NCBI GenBank assembly: GCA_900317055.1
Contig: ONFF01000011.1
Location: 1 to 64,000, forward strand
Length of the DNA stretch: 64,000 nucleotides
Reading direction: 5' to 3'
From: an uncultured Bacteroidales bacterium
GTDB lineage: Bacteria; Bacteroidota; Bacteroidia; Bacteroidales; F082
A program made the position numbers and the translations under genes. The stretch's first letter is position 1. Every line of letters begins with the position of its first letter. The notes below the pieces were generated by a model. It had not been told where the DNA came from and searched no databases. It was given only the letters and a program-made list of their open reading frames with translations. Below are positions 37,201 through 46,200 of this stretch, in pieces.

Positions 37201-37732
37201 CTCATTCGACTTCGACTGCAACTGCGCCGGCGGACAGACTACCAGCACCTACGACCCTGTCGAAAACCTTACTGCCGAAATGGACATGGGAACAATCAAG
37301 CTCACATGGGATGAGCCTGAAGGAGCCTTCAACTACATCGTCAAACGCAATGGCATTGAAATCGGTAACACAAGAGAGCCTGAGTTTACAGACGAAGTCT
37401 TCAACGAGCTTCACTACACCTATTGCATCGTTGCTGAATACCCCGATGGCTTCAGCATTCCTGAGTGCATCATAGTCAAATCCGAGCTTGGAATTGACGA
37501 GCACGAAACAGAGTTTGCCATCTACCCCAACCCGGTCAACAACACATTATACATTAATGGTGACAATGCCGAGTACAGCTATGCGATGTACAACAGCATG
37601 GGTCAGGTAGTAGCCAATGGCAATGCAAAAGGCACTGAACAAATCAGTGTGGAAGGCATGACCAAGGGTATCTACTTCCTCCACATCACCTCTGGCACAC
37701 AAGTGCTCGTGGAAAAGGTTGTTGTGAAGTAA
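34274..37732 (+). CDS. Gingipain-like C25 cysteine peptidase with T9SS signal (paralogue 3)
   Basis: 1152 residues of a second C25 subtype (closest in the window to paralogue 4). Signal peptide about 1-20. Propeptide-like region, then catalytic domain (ILLVGDYADLTP; GNDYYLEALTGRFSV). Catalytic His445 in NYCNHGSQTSW and Cys478 in SVACNNGEF, spacing 33; these motifs are closer to classical RgpB than those of paralogues 1 and 2. Two CARDB/Ig-like domains, the YGDGWN module nearly identical to paralogue 2, FN3-like domain and T9SS type A domain (YPNPVNNTLYI to KVVVK). Own promoter and strong terminator. Confidence 0.88.
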   Translation: MKRVLFSLVFVALSAMAFAQQWTSLGKSTPSKPEVKLVSSSERQIVIDFSLGGFYLSKVNTPNGVQQIVTVPKMASMLEAAAPDLPQFPVPTIIGDLAEMEVNVTKSNFTDYQNVVIAPSKGNFSRQIDPENVPYTYGEMYNKNAFYPAAQAYLETPYILRDFRGQNIMVRPFAYNPITKTLRVYHNMTIEMRKVSNNGVNQKLSRKAIQKITPEMEEAYNHRFINYTESTSKYNFIQDRGEMLVICPDQYMESMQPFVEWKNQSGRPTTIVSLSEVGGNNDNQIKNYIRNIYDDPAHNLEFILLVGDYADLTPHSMSGGRSDNWFGQLEGNDYYLEALTGRFSVQSINDVETHIEKVLYYERDMPEGLTWLNQGIGIGANEGAGNGHNGGEADYVHINYIRDTLMHYTYENVTQQYSGVGGGTSATAISADFNAGKSICNYCNHGSQTSWAVANYSNSNVNALVNDDKWPFIWSVACNNGEFNGNCFGEAWLRATNNSTGRPTGAVGGMFSWISQPWVPPMTGQDEMVDILTEWKHEDKYCHTFGGASLNGSMYMLDMHPSDNGDTHNTWILFGDPSLMVRTDNPVSMNITCTPSVLMLGMSELEISAENTAYGIVTLMMEGEVIATGSIFDGACSLSFPPLNTVGTATLTVIGYNKVTEVQAMEILPAEGPYVTVTEYTPTFAPVNVETSLSLSFKNVGVDPTAGSTNVNLTCNDPRLSIIDGTETFDVLNAEDTITLQNAFSFIISEGVEDETRFQIDVNMTDGRQTWSGRVFVTAGQAVLEYANSEWAGSFVPGETVTIVTNFKNIGHYMATNAVATIACESEYVTLLNPSVELGTIDPEGIVTCVFTIQIDESCPETELIPLSFMIQADGDLSAEGSIALRNSCNVVFALTDSYGDGWNGNYLNVSFSDGTPAQHLTIQDGSTANYIIEIGNGVHVTLTWTMGQWPTECSFVVSYEGGDIICQASSPNGTYSFDFDCNCAGGQTTSTYDPVENLTAEMDMGTIKLTWDEPEGAFNYIVKRNGIEIGNTREPEFTDEVFNELHYTYCIVAEYPDGFSIPECIIVKSELGIDEHETEFAIYPNPVNNTLYINGDNAEYSYAMYNSMGQVVANGNAKGTEQISVEGMTKGIYFLHITSGTQVLVEKVVVK

Positions 37733-37753
37733 GCGACTCCTTACCAAAAACAC

Positions 37754-37790
37754 GAAAGGCGACCTCTTTTGTTGAGGCCGCCTTTCTTTT
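37754..37790. terminator. Intrinsic terminator between C25 paralogue 3 and the DUF4249 gene
   Basis: Stem AAAGGCGACCTC paired with GAGGCCGCCTTT (one mismatch) with a T-rich loop, followed by TCTTTTAT. It lies between convergent genes. Confidence 0.85.
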
Positions 37791-38736
37791 ATCTCACGAT
37801 GGAACGAGACACCGAATCATTCTCTACCTGAAAGATATCTTCATGGTAGATTCCTTCTCCCTTAATGACCGATGTAGCATTAAACCAACCTATTGCATTG
37901 CAGTCGGATAAAACATTGGAAAACATGGCAGGGAAAGCTCCCATAACAGGATTAACTCCAATGGCTAGCTTTTGACCAACCAAAAAATACATGTAATCCC
38001 TTGAGATGCTGTAAAGTTTCACTCCTATCACATCTCCCTCATGCAGATACGACTTGTTCATGATGCCGACCGGGATTTCCGTATTGTTTTGCAACATTTC
38101 TGGACCATTGAAATAATAACCGGCATAGCCTTCCATGGGAAACAAGTTGAACAATCTTGACGGTCTGTTCTTGAAGAGCCTGCCATTCAAGTACAATTCT
38201 ACTAGATATACGATATTCTCATTAGAAAGTGTCTGAAAATAAGGGCATACGCACACTGCAGCTTGCTCATCAACAAAAGGTAAGCCTTCCTCATTACGCA
38301 AAGGCAGTAAGCCTACTGAGTCGATGCCACGGCTAGGGTTGTTCGACATCTTGGTGTCGACACTCATTCCGAGAGGCCAAGAATGTAAGTCATTCTCCTC
38401 CACTTTAATACTTAGACTATACCATTGGTTTTTCTTTCCAGCCACAGAATCAGTGAGATAATGGCCTCGTCTGTTCTCCTGCTCGTAATACCAAATAGTG
38501 TCATCCTTGCTTGTCACAAACACCTCTGCGCCAGAAATCATCTCTCTTTCTTCCGTATACAATTCTGAAGAATAACTGAGGATTATCTCATGACGCTTAT
38601 ATTCATCCGTTATTGACCCTTCCACCACTGGCACTTTTTTCCCCTCGGGCAATTCCATGACAATGTCCTCGGTACAAGATGCCGTAAGCAAACCGAGAAC
38701 AGCAAACAAAACAATATGTAGTTTCCTTTTTACCAT
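37789..38736 (-). CDS. DUF4249 lipoprotein (second)
   Basis: 315 residues. The signal peptide ends in LTASC, with the lipidated Cys at about residue 21, and the mature part opens with EDIVMELPEGKKVPVVEGSITD, the DUF4249 pattern. Predicted outer-membrane lipoprotein made of beta-sandwich strands (EIILSYSSELY, ISGAEVFVTS). DUF4249 proteins accompany TonB-dependent receptors in Bacteroidota, and this operon follows that rule. Starts 7 bases after the first DUF4249 gene. Substrate unknown. ATG at 38736. Confidence 0.85.
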   Translation of the reverse strand: MVKRKLHIVLFAVLGLLTASCTEDIVMELPEGKKVPVVEGSITDEYKRHEIILSYSSELYTEEREMISGAEVFVTSKDDTIWYYEQENRRGHYLTDSVAGKKNQWYSLSIKVEENDLHSWPLGMSVDTKMSNNPSRGIDSVGLLPLRNEEGLPFVDEQAAVCVCPYFQTLSNENIVYLVELYLNGRLFKNRPSRLFNLFPMEGYAGYYFNGPEMLQNNTEIPVGIMNKSYLHEGDVIGVKLYSISRDYMYFLVGQKLAIGVNPVMGAFPAMFSNVLSDCNAIGWFNATSVIKGEGIYHEDIFQVENDSVSRSIVR

Positions 38737-38743
38737 AGCTCAA

Positions 38744-39634
38744 CTATTTTCGAAAAACTGTTTCTGATGAAACAACCGATGCCGTAAAAAACCACCCAAC
38801 GCCTTTACCCTCAGGCTGGATATTGGTGCTTACATTGGTTGGCGCACCCAACATGGGATTGCTACCCGTCGAAATCAAAAGACTATAGAAATAATAATAG
38901 TATTCTGGGGTGATGCTATACAAATCTGCATGAATCCTATCGCCATCCCTCAACTTCGATCTACGAAAATAGGCAATGGGAATCTCTTTGTTGGATTCGA
39001 GCATCTCAATGCCATTCACATAATAACCAGCGAATCCGCCTTGCGGAATCATCATACGAACTTTCAAACTGTCTGTTAATGAGGTATCGTTCTTCGAGAC
39101 CATAGGCATATAGATGATGTTGGGGTCAGGAAGGCTTTGGAAATAAGGATAAAGCCATTCGATGGTATCCATAAAAAATGTGGAAGGCATGGAGTCATTC
39201 AACCCGTTAAAGTGTTTCACCACCAAGCTGTCGATGCTTTCCACATTTTCAGGTATTATGCTTTCAGCAAAAACCTGCTGAATGCTTCCATCGGCCTCGG
39301 GAATCTCAACACAAAAACGATACATAATGTTCTTTTTTCCTGCAACCGAATCAGTGAAATAATGTCCAGTTAGCTCTGCATCCTCATGATAATAGACCGT
39401 ATCTACGCCATCGGTGACATACACCGTAGCTCCGCTCACCATACGAACCTCATTTCCATTGTAAAACTCAGAAGTATAGCTCAAAATGGCCTCATGTTGC
39501 TTCAGTTGGTCTGTAAAATAAGCCTCCACGCCTATCATCGGATCACCTTTCTCCACATCAATCACGATGTCTTCGGTACACGAAGAAAAAGCCACAACAA
39601 CTAGAAGTGCCACTATCTCATATAATCTTTTCAC
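38744..39634 (-). CDS. DUF4249 lipoprotein (first)
   Basis: 296 residues with a GTG start at 39634, chosen because the signal peptide and lipobox (VAFSSC, Cys at residue 19) begin there; upstream frame would run back into the receptor gene. Mature part opens SCTEDIVIDVEKGDPMIGVEAYFTD, matching its neighbour (SCTEDIVMELPEGK) so the two are tandem duplicates. Begins 5 bases after the stop of the receptor gene, so translation is likely coupled. Predicted outer-membrane partner of the TonB receptor. Confidence 0.82.
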   Translation of the reverse strand: MKRLYEIVALLVVVAFSSCTEDIVIDVEKGDPMIGVEAYFTDQLKQHEAILSYTSEFYNGNEVRMVSGATVYVTDGVDTVYYHEDAELTGHYFTDSVAGKKNIMYRFCVEIPEADGSIQQVFAESIIPENVESIDSLVVKHFNGLNDSMPSTFFMDTIEWLYPYFQSLPDPNIIYMPMVSKNDTSLTDSLKVRMMIPQGGFAGYYVNGIEMLESNKEIPIAYFRRSKLRDGDRIHADLYSITPEYYYYFYSLLISTGSNPMLGAPTNVSTNIQPEGKGVGWFFTASVVSSETVFRK

Positions 39635-39639
39635 AGCAC

Positions 39640-41985
39640 TCAGTATTTGAAGTTGTACGAAATGGAAGGCACGGCTGAAAACAGATACATGTTCTTTGTC
39701 TCTATGGTACCGTTCTTTCCTTGTTCGAAAGTAATGGCCCAAGTGTTATGACGGGCGTATGCATTGTAAACAGAGACATTGATCTCGTGTTGCCAACGCC
39801 GATTTTCGAGATTGCCCAACTTGCAGGTGAACGATAGGTCAAGACGATGATAATCAGGATAGCGGCTTTCATTGCGCTTGCCATTATACACCGCGTATGT
39901 CATCCCATTGATGGTATATTGGCCGTATGGGAATGTCACTGGCTGTCCCGTATTATAAATCCAGTTGGCAGCTAAGGTAATGCGTGGCGTTAAGTCGTAG
40001 CTGCCCACGATGACGATGTTGTGTGGACGGTCGTATGGCGAACGATACTCCTTTCCTTTACTGATACCTTTGATGGTACGGAAAGTGCGTGAATAAGTGT
40101 AAGAAATCCACCCGGTAAACTTCCCTACATTTTTCCTTACGAGGAACTCTGCTCCATACGAACGGCCCTTGCCAACACGCAATTCTCCATCAATCAAAAG
40201 ATAGCCGTATGTGATGGCATTATCCTTGAAGTCAATGACGTTCTTCATGTTTTTGTAATACACTTCCACCGAAGTCTCAATGGCATCATTGTCGAAATTG
40301 CGGAAATAGCCGAGTGCATACTGGTCACACTTTTGAGGTTTCACATTGGGGCCCGTCGGGAACCACACATCGAAAGGCAGGCCACCCGTCGCCGACGAAG
40401 CTACTTGGGCATATTGCACCGTACGCGAATAGGAAGCTTTAATGGACGAATGCTCATCCAACTGATACATGGCAGCCACTCGAGGCTCAGGATTGACGAC
40501 CGTGTTGAACACCTCTCCTCTGTCGTAATGCAAAGTGTCAGTCACAGTATACAAGGTTTTGTCAAAGACATACAAATCTTCCTCACCAATATTCTGGAAA
40601 CACGACAACCTCATACCAGCACGGAATGTAAGGCGAGGTACAGGTGTGTAATCGTGAGTGAAATACAAAGCATGTTCCAAGCCTTTGCGTGCCACCGACT
40701 TCGACTGGTCCACTTGTAGATATTGAGAAAGCGCTCCTCCTCTATCGTCGATTTCGCCTTGCAAATAGTATTGTATACCCGTCGTCAGACCGAACTTCGT
40801 AACATGTTTGTCGTTCCAATGCATGGCGAAATCATAATTGAGGCTTGCCGCATCAGTGCCAGCCTTGATAGAGAAATCGTACGGGCTATAGTTCATGTCA
40901 ATGCCATAGCGATATCTCGACCCAATCAAGGAGAGATTGGAGACAAGACGGTCGGAAAAGATATGGCTCCACCTCAAGGTGGCACTACTATTTCCATAAC
41001 CCAGTCCTATCATTTGCTGCATCGAGAATTGGTCATGGCCATTGTAAAAAGAGAGGAAAAGACGGTCATTCTTACCCAACGAATGCGTCACTTTGGCGTT
41101 TATATCATAAAAATTGATCTTTGACTTATTCAAGTCTTCGCCTAGAAATGGAAGGACTAGTCCTGCATAAGTCCTACGACCTGCCAACAGCACTGAAGTT
41201 TTATGGTCAAAGAATGGGGCCTCGAGCATCAAATGACTCGTCACCAATCCAACACCGCCTTGCATTTCAAAGCGTTTCGGCATCTCATCTTTCACCGATA
41301 CATCGAGTACGGAGGAAAGACGACCACCAAAACCAGCGGGGATGTCACCTTTGTAGAGTGTGGCATCTTTCACTACATCGTTGTTGAACACCGAAAAGAA
41401 GCCAAGAAAATGCGAAGCATTGTAAATCGGGGCACCGTCAAGAAGAATAAGATTGTGGTCGGTGGCACCACCGCGCACACTGAAGCCCGACGATCCTTCC
41501 GAAGCTGATTGCACACCTGGCAACAAGGTAATGGACTTGATGACATCCACCTCGCCCATCAAAGCCGGAATCTTCTTGATGGTAATCATGTCGAGCGTCT
41601 GCACGCTCATCGACATGGCTGTCACATTGCGGTCCTTTCGCTCACTGGTGACTTGCACCTCAGAGAGCTTTTCCGATTCGGGCTGCAACTTGACATTGAC
41701 CGTACTAGGCTTTGCCCCTACATTTACTTTTTTGTAAAGTGTTGTATAACCAATATAGGAGATGCGCAAAGAATGTTCTCCCATAGGCAAATCCAATTCA
41801 TAATGGCCTTTTTCATCGGTCGTTGTACCCACCTGCAATTTTTCCTCATAAATGGAAACACCTATCAAGGTGCCATTGGTTTCAGCGTCCTTAATAACGC
41901 CAACGACCCGACCATTTTGTTGAGCAAACGAGCTGATACTCAAGCTAAAAAGGCATACCAATAAAAATACTAGTCTTCGATGCAT
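39640..41985 (-). CDS. TonB-dependent receptor with CarboxypepD_reg-like N-terminus
   Basis: A 781-residue outer-membrane beta-barrel. Signal peptide about 1-21 (ending SSFAQQ). A CarboxypepD_reg-like domain follows (GVIKDAETNGTLIGVSIYEE and the GHYELDLPMGEHSLRISYIGY strand pair), then the plug domain (VDVIKSITLLPGVQSASEGSSGFSVRGG) and a barrel ending in an aromatic residue (SYNFKY). It lacks the extra length of SusC (about 1000), so it is a smaller receptor type. With the two DUF4249 lipoproteins downstream it forms a three-gene uptake operon; the substrate is not evident, peptides being a plausible guess given the peptidases on both sides. Confidence 0.88.
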   Translation of the reverse strand: MHRRLVFLLVCLFSLSISSFAQQNGRVVGVIKDAETNGTLIGVSIYEEKLQVGTTTDEKGHYELDLPMGEHSLRISYIGYTTLYKKVNVGAKPSTVNVKLQPESEKLSEVQVTSERKDRNVTAMSMSVQTLDMITIKKIPALMGEVDVIKSITLLPGVQSASEGSSGFSVRGGATDHNLILLDGAPIYNASHFLGFFSVFNNDVVKDATLYKGDIPAGFGGRLSSVLDVSVKDEMPKRFEMQGGVGLVTSHLMLEAPFFDHKTSVLLAGRRTYAGLVLPFLGEDLNKSKINFYDINAKVTHSLGKNDRLFLSFYNGHDQFSMQQMIGLGYGNSSATLRWSHIFSDRLVSNLSLIGSRYRYGIDMNYSPYDFSIKAGTDAASLNYDFAMHWNDKHVTKFGLTTGIQYYLQGEIDDRGGALSQYLQVDQSKSVARKGLEHALYFTHDYTPVPRLTFRAGMRLSCFQNIGEEDLYVFDKTLYTVTDTLHYDRGEVFNTVVNPEPRVAAMYQLDEHSSIKASYSRTVQYAQVASSATGGLPFDVWFPTGPNVKPQKCDQYALGYFRNFDNDAIETSVEVYYKNMKNVIDFKDNAITYGYLLIDGELRVGKGRSYGAEFLVRKNVGKFTGWISYTYSRTFRTIKGISKGKEYRSPYDRPHNIVIVGSYDLTPRITLAANWIYNTGQPVTFPYGQYTINGMTYAVYNGKRNESRYPDYHRLDLSFTCKLGNLENRRWQHEINVSVYNAYARHNTWAITFEQGKNGTIETKNMYLFSAVPSISYNFKY

Positions 41986-42007
41986 TTTATCTCAAAATAA
42001 ATTTGTG

Positions 42008-42015
42008 CAAAAATA
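42008..42015 (-). promoter_or_regulatory. -7 promoter box for the TonB receptor operon
   Basis: TATTTTTG on the minus strand, 22 bases before the receptor ATG at 41985. Confidence 0.5.
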
Positions 42016-42025
42016 CAAAACTAAA

Positions 42026-42721
42026 TCAAAGTAACTCTCTTATTTTCAACAAATCGTGCACCTCAAAAGTAGATTTTCCCTCCACTTTCCCACTTTTCAG
42101 GTTCAAGAAAACCGTATCCATACCTATTGCACGGGCTCCATCGATGTCGACGGCCACCTCATCACCAATCATAAGACTCTCTTCGACAGTGGCATGCGCT
42201 TTGCGCAAAGCATATTGGAAAATCCCTGGATTCGGTTTCTTTACTCCGACTTCCTCTGAAACGGTCAAAGTCTCGAAATAAGGCTCCAAACCCGAGCCAC
42301 TCAATTTGATGTGCTGCACTTCTTGGAAACCATTGGTAATCAAATGTAAGTGATATTTTGGCTTCAGGTAGTCCAACAACTCCATCGTACCAGGAACCAG
42401 CCTGACGATACGCGGCGACCAATACACATAGTCCTCGCTGAGATGGTCGGCCAAATCAGTATCGTGAATGTTGTAATGTTCCAAAGGCAAAACGAAGCGG
42501 GTACGATTCAAATCTTCTTTGGTGATTTTGTCCTCTCGGTAAAGTTCCCAAAGTCGTTCGTTCAGCGGATGATATACCTCATGAAACTCATGCGCACTTG
42601 GAATGCCTAGGCTTTTCAAGTTGTATTTCTCATAAATGCGCTCAAAGGCCACTTCGGCGGCAGCATCAAAATCCCAAAGCGTACGATCGAGGTCAAAGAA
42701 GATATGTTGGTACTGCTTCAT
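42026..42721 (-). CDS. YjjG-like HAD-family nucleotidase
   Basis: 231 residues of the HAD superfamily. The nucleophile motif I is FFDLDRTLWDFD near the N-terminus (first Asp about residue 8), motif II LHLITNGF, motif III Lys in VGVKKPNPGIF, and motif IV MIGDEVAVDIDGA. This is the YjjG type (pyrimidine nucleotidase that cleans up non-canonical dNMPs) judging by the NGFQEVQHIKLSGSGLEPYF segment. ATG at 42721 overlaps the TrmH stop as ATGA, so translation is coupled. Cytoplasmic. Confidence 0.85.
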   Translation of the reverse strand: MKQYQHIFFDLDRTLWDFDAAAEVAFERIYEKYNLKSLGIPSAHEFHEVYHPLNERLWELYREDKITKEDLNRTRFVLPLEHYNIHDTDLADHLSEDYVYWSPRIVRLVPGTMELLDYLKPKYHLHLITNGFQEVQHIKLSGSGLEPYFETLTVSEEVGVKKPNPGIFQYALRKAHATVEESLMIGDEVAVDIDGARAIGMDTVFLNLKSGKVEGKSTFEVHDLLKIRELL

Positions 42722-43239
42722 CTTTCTCGCATTTGGCGTTGCCACTCAAACAATGCCACAGCTGCGGCATGGCTGACATTGAGCGAACGAGTTGGACCCG
42801 GCACGGGAATATAAACCACCATGTCACATTGACTAAGCAAATCCTCACTTAATCCATGGCTCTCGCCGCCAACGATAAAAGCCAAATCCTCAGGAAGCTG
42901 GGTGTCATAAATACAAGTGGCATTGTTGGCGGTCTCGATGGCGACGATGGTCTTGCCTTCAGGAACGATTTTGTGCAAATCGCTCTCCTCACTGAAATAC
43001 CAACGAATATTGTCGCGGCTTGAGGCTGCAGCACGGCGAACTTTGCCAAGACGATGCTCTTCTTCCCTACCCAAAAAACAAACTTCGCTAGCCCCGATGT
43101 TATCAGCCAAACGAATCAAGGCGCCCATATTGTCAGGAGTCAGCAAATGGTCGGCGATAAGGATAGGACGCGGCACCCGCTCAAACAGCGTTTCAGGAGC
43201 AAGTTTGCCAAACAAATCATTGGATTTCAAGTAGGCCAT
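42718..43239 (-). CDS. TrmH/SpoU-family RNA methyltransferase
   Basis: 173 residues of the SPOUT fold. Family motifs: IRLADNIGA with the N of the LTPDNMGALIR segment (motif 1), IVGGESHGLS (motif 2, the SAM site) and VPGPTRSLNVSHAAAVALFEW (motif 3). Knotted SAM site and short N-terminus fit the TrmH-like group that methylates tRNA or rRNA ribose. The actual RNA target is not clear. ATG at 43239, 11 bases after the stop of C25 paralogue 4, so it may share that transcript; stop overlaps the HAD gene. Confidence 0.87.
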   Translation of the reverse strand: MAYLKSNDLFGKLAPETLFERVPRPILIADHLLTPDNMGALIRLADNIGASEVCFLGREEEHRLGKVRRAAASSRDNIRWYFSEESDLHKIVPEGKTIVAIETANNATCIYDTQLPEDLAFIVGGESHGLSEDLLSQCDMVVYIPVPGPTRSLNVSHAAAVALFEWQRQMRER

Positions 43240-43250
43240 GACCTTCCAGA

Positions 43251-46200
43251 TTATTGAACGATGATTTTCTTCGAGAAAGTCTCTCCTTCAGTAGCGATGA
43301 ACAAGAAATACACGCCTTGAGAAAGCGTACGGCAATCCATATATAGGTCTCCCGCGCTTTCGCCCATCCATAGCTGCTGCCCAATGCTGTTGAAGAGCCT
43401 ATAACTAAACGGTTGATCATAACTGATGTTCAAATAGCTACGAACAGGATTGGGGAAGACACGCAGCGTATTCTCTATGCTGTCGATTCCCAAGACGGTA
43501 ATCTCCACTTTGGCAAAAACAGGAATGGATTGCAACCCTTCGTCGCTGACAGCAGTGACACTATAGGTGAAAGTGCCCAAATTGAGCCATTCCGTAAATG
43601 TCGTTTCGTGTTGCAAGGCAATGGGTGTTCCATTGCGCCTGATGAGATAGTCATCGGTCGGGTCTTGCATCGGCCATGTCAAAGTCACCTCGTTTTCTAC
43701 GACTTGCGTTTCCAATTCAAATTCTGGTAAGAAAGTGAAAATATATGCCGAAGGGAACTGAACATCGTCAATCCAACAACAATCATCACCATAACTGCCA
43801 CTACCGTTCTTCATGTAAATCCATCTGAACCTGTGCACACCAGCGGACACTGCGAAAGATGCCTGGCTCCAATCCGTTTCACCTGACCAAACTTCCTTGG
43901 CCTCATTGTCAATATAGAAAGTCAGTTTGTCCCTGTCGCCTTCCGTACTGGTTTTCAAGAAGAAACTGATTTCTCCATCTTCAATGATGTCGACCTCAAC
44001 TTGAATTGATGTAAGGTTATTGTCACTAATAGCACCCGATCGCGCACTATAAGTTCCCGAATTAGCGGTGCTATTATCGATGAGCCAAGGTGCGCTGCCA
44101 AGGCTCTCCCATTCAAAAGCGCTGAAATCACCTGTCTCGAATGTCTCTTCCAAGGGACCTATGTTAAGGAACTTGGTTCCATTATACGAATAAGATGAAG
44201 CATCCATCGAGTAATACACCTCAATGTTTGATCCATTGGGAATATTCGATGAACAGGAGAATGACGCAGTCACTGTTGTAGTGCTTCCCGCAAGAACCTC
44301 TCCCACAGCGTGAACAATCGGGTTGAAAACCAAGTCAGTATAGCTGCTGTACAATTCAATCTTAACATTGTGGGCATCTGAAGAGCCTGTATTTTTAACT
44401 CCGACCACCAATTCTCCGATTTCACCAGGATTGGCCGTATTCATGGGTCTAAACTCGGAAATGACGAGAACGGGAGCATGCAAAACCACGCGGAAACGGC
44501 TAGCCCATGTATCACTACCATCGGTGCAAGTAAGAACAAATTCTGCTTGGCTGCCATCGGGAATCACTTCATTTACAGCGATTTCAAAGTCATTAGCAAT
44601 GGTATATTGCTCCAAAGAGGCGACATGGGGAATGTTGGCGGTACCTTGAGTGACCTCGACCCAAGGTGAATCAGTGCTGAGCGTAGCTTGTACATTTGAA
44701 GCAGCTGTATTCCCTATGTTTCTGATGGTCAAGTCAATACCAACCGTATCACCATAATCAGCCTGACCGTTTTCATCATTGATGGAGAAACTGCTGTAGG
44801 TAAGATAAGCACCCTCAGAGGGAATGACTGCAATATCGCGAACTTCCGTGACTTTGTTGTAACCGGTCACTACAAGTTGAAGATTACCAACTTCGGTAGG
44901 ACTCACAAAGGTGAGCACACCTTCTCCGTTGACGATGGGAGTACACGCAATGACCTCACCGTTACTGGAAAGCGTGGCGATGGCATAATCCGCATCTGCT
45001 GTGACGAAAAGCTCGGTTTGTCCGAGGAAAACAGCATCAGGCTGGCAGCTGACATTAAGCTCGGCAGGAGCCTCGGTACGCAGCATCAGACTTGGGTCGC
45101 CAAAGAGAATCCAAGTATTGTGGGTCTTGCCCTGGTCAGATGGGTGCAAGTCGAGGATTCTCATATTGCCATTAAGCGATGCTCCGCCAAAGGTGTGGTG
45201 GAACTGGTCAGCCGAACGCCATTCGCAAAGGATGTCCACCATCTCATCCTGACCCGTCATGGGCGGTTGCCAAGGTTGAGAGGTCCAACTAAACATGCCA
45301 CCAATGGCACCCGTAGGCGCACCCGTCACATTGTTGGTGGCACGCAACCAAGCCTCAGCAAAACAATTCACATCAAACTGACCGTTGTAACAGGCCGTTG
45401 ACCAGATGAAAGGCAATTTATAGTCATTGACCAGCGCGTTAACATTATAATTGTTAAAGCTCCCCACATACCATCCCGTTGTGGAGCCATGATTGCAGTA
45501 GTTGCAAATGCCCGCACCTTGGTTGAAGTTTTGGCTCAACTTGGAGGAATTGGTGCCTGCACCTACCCCATGATAATGCTGCGAAACCTCGGTGTAGGTG
45601 TAATGCAACAAAGTGTCACGGATATAATCAATATGCTGGTAATCTGACTCTCCACCATTATGTCCACTGCCAGCACCTTCCACAGAGCCAATACCAATGC
45701 CTTTGCCCAACCAATCGGCATCAGCGGCAATGTCGCGCTCATAGTATATCACTTTGGCCACTTGGGTTTGGACATGGGTTATGTTTTCAGCAGAAAAACG
45801 ACCGACAAAAACCTCGGGATAATAGTCATTGCCTTCCAGCTGCCCGAACCAAATGTCGGAAGCACCGTCATTCATGGCTCTTGGCGTGATTTGATTGTAG
45901 TCACCCACAAGAAGCACATAGCATAGATTCTTGTTAGGATTGTTGTAATGGCTGAGGATGAACGACTTGATTTGATCCGTATTGTTACCGCCAATGTCGG
46001 AAAGGTTAACCAAGGTTGTTGGGCGACCCGACTCGTTTTTCCAAGCCACAAAAGGTTGCATGGCGTCAAGAAACTCGGGAGGACAAATGACCAACATCTC
46101 ACCCTCATCGGGGATAAAGTTGTATTTTGCTGTCCGTTCCCGATAGTTGACGAAACGATGCTGGTACATGGCATTGGTTTCAGCTGTCATTCTCGCTTGG

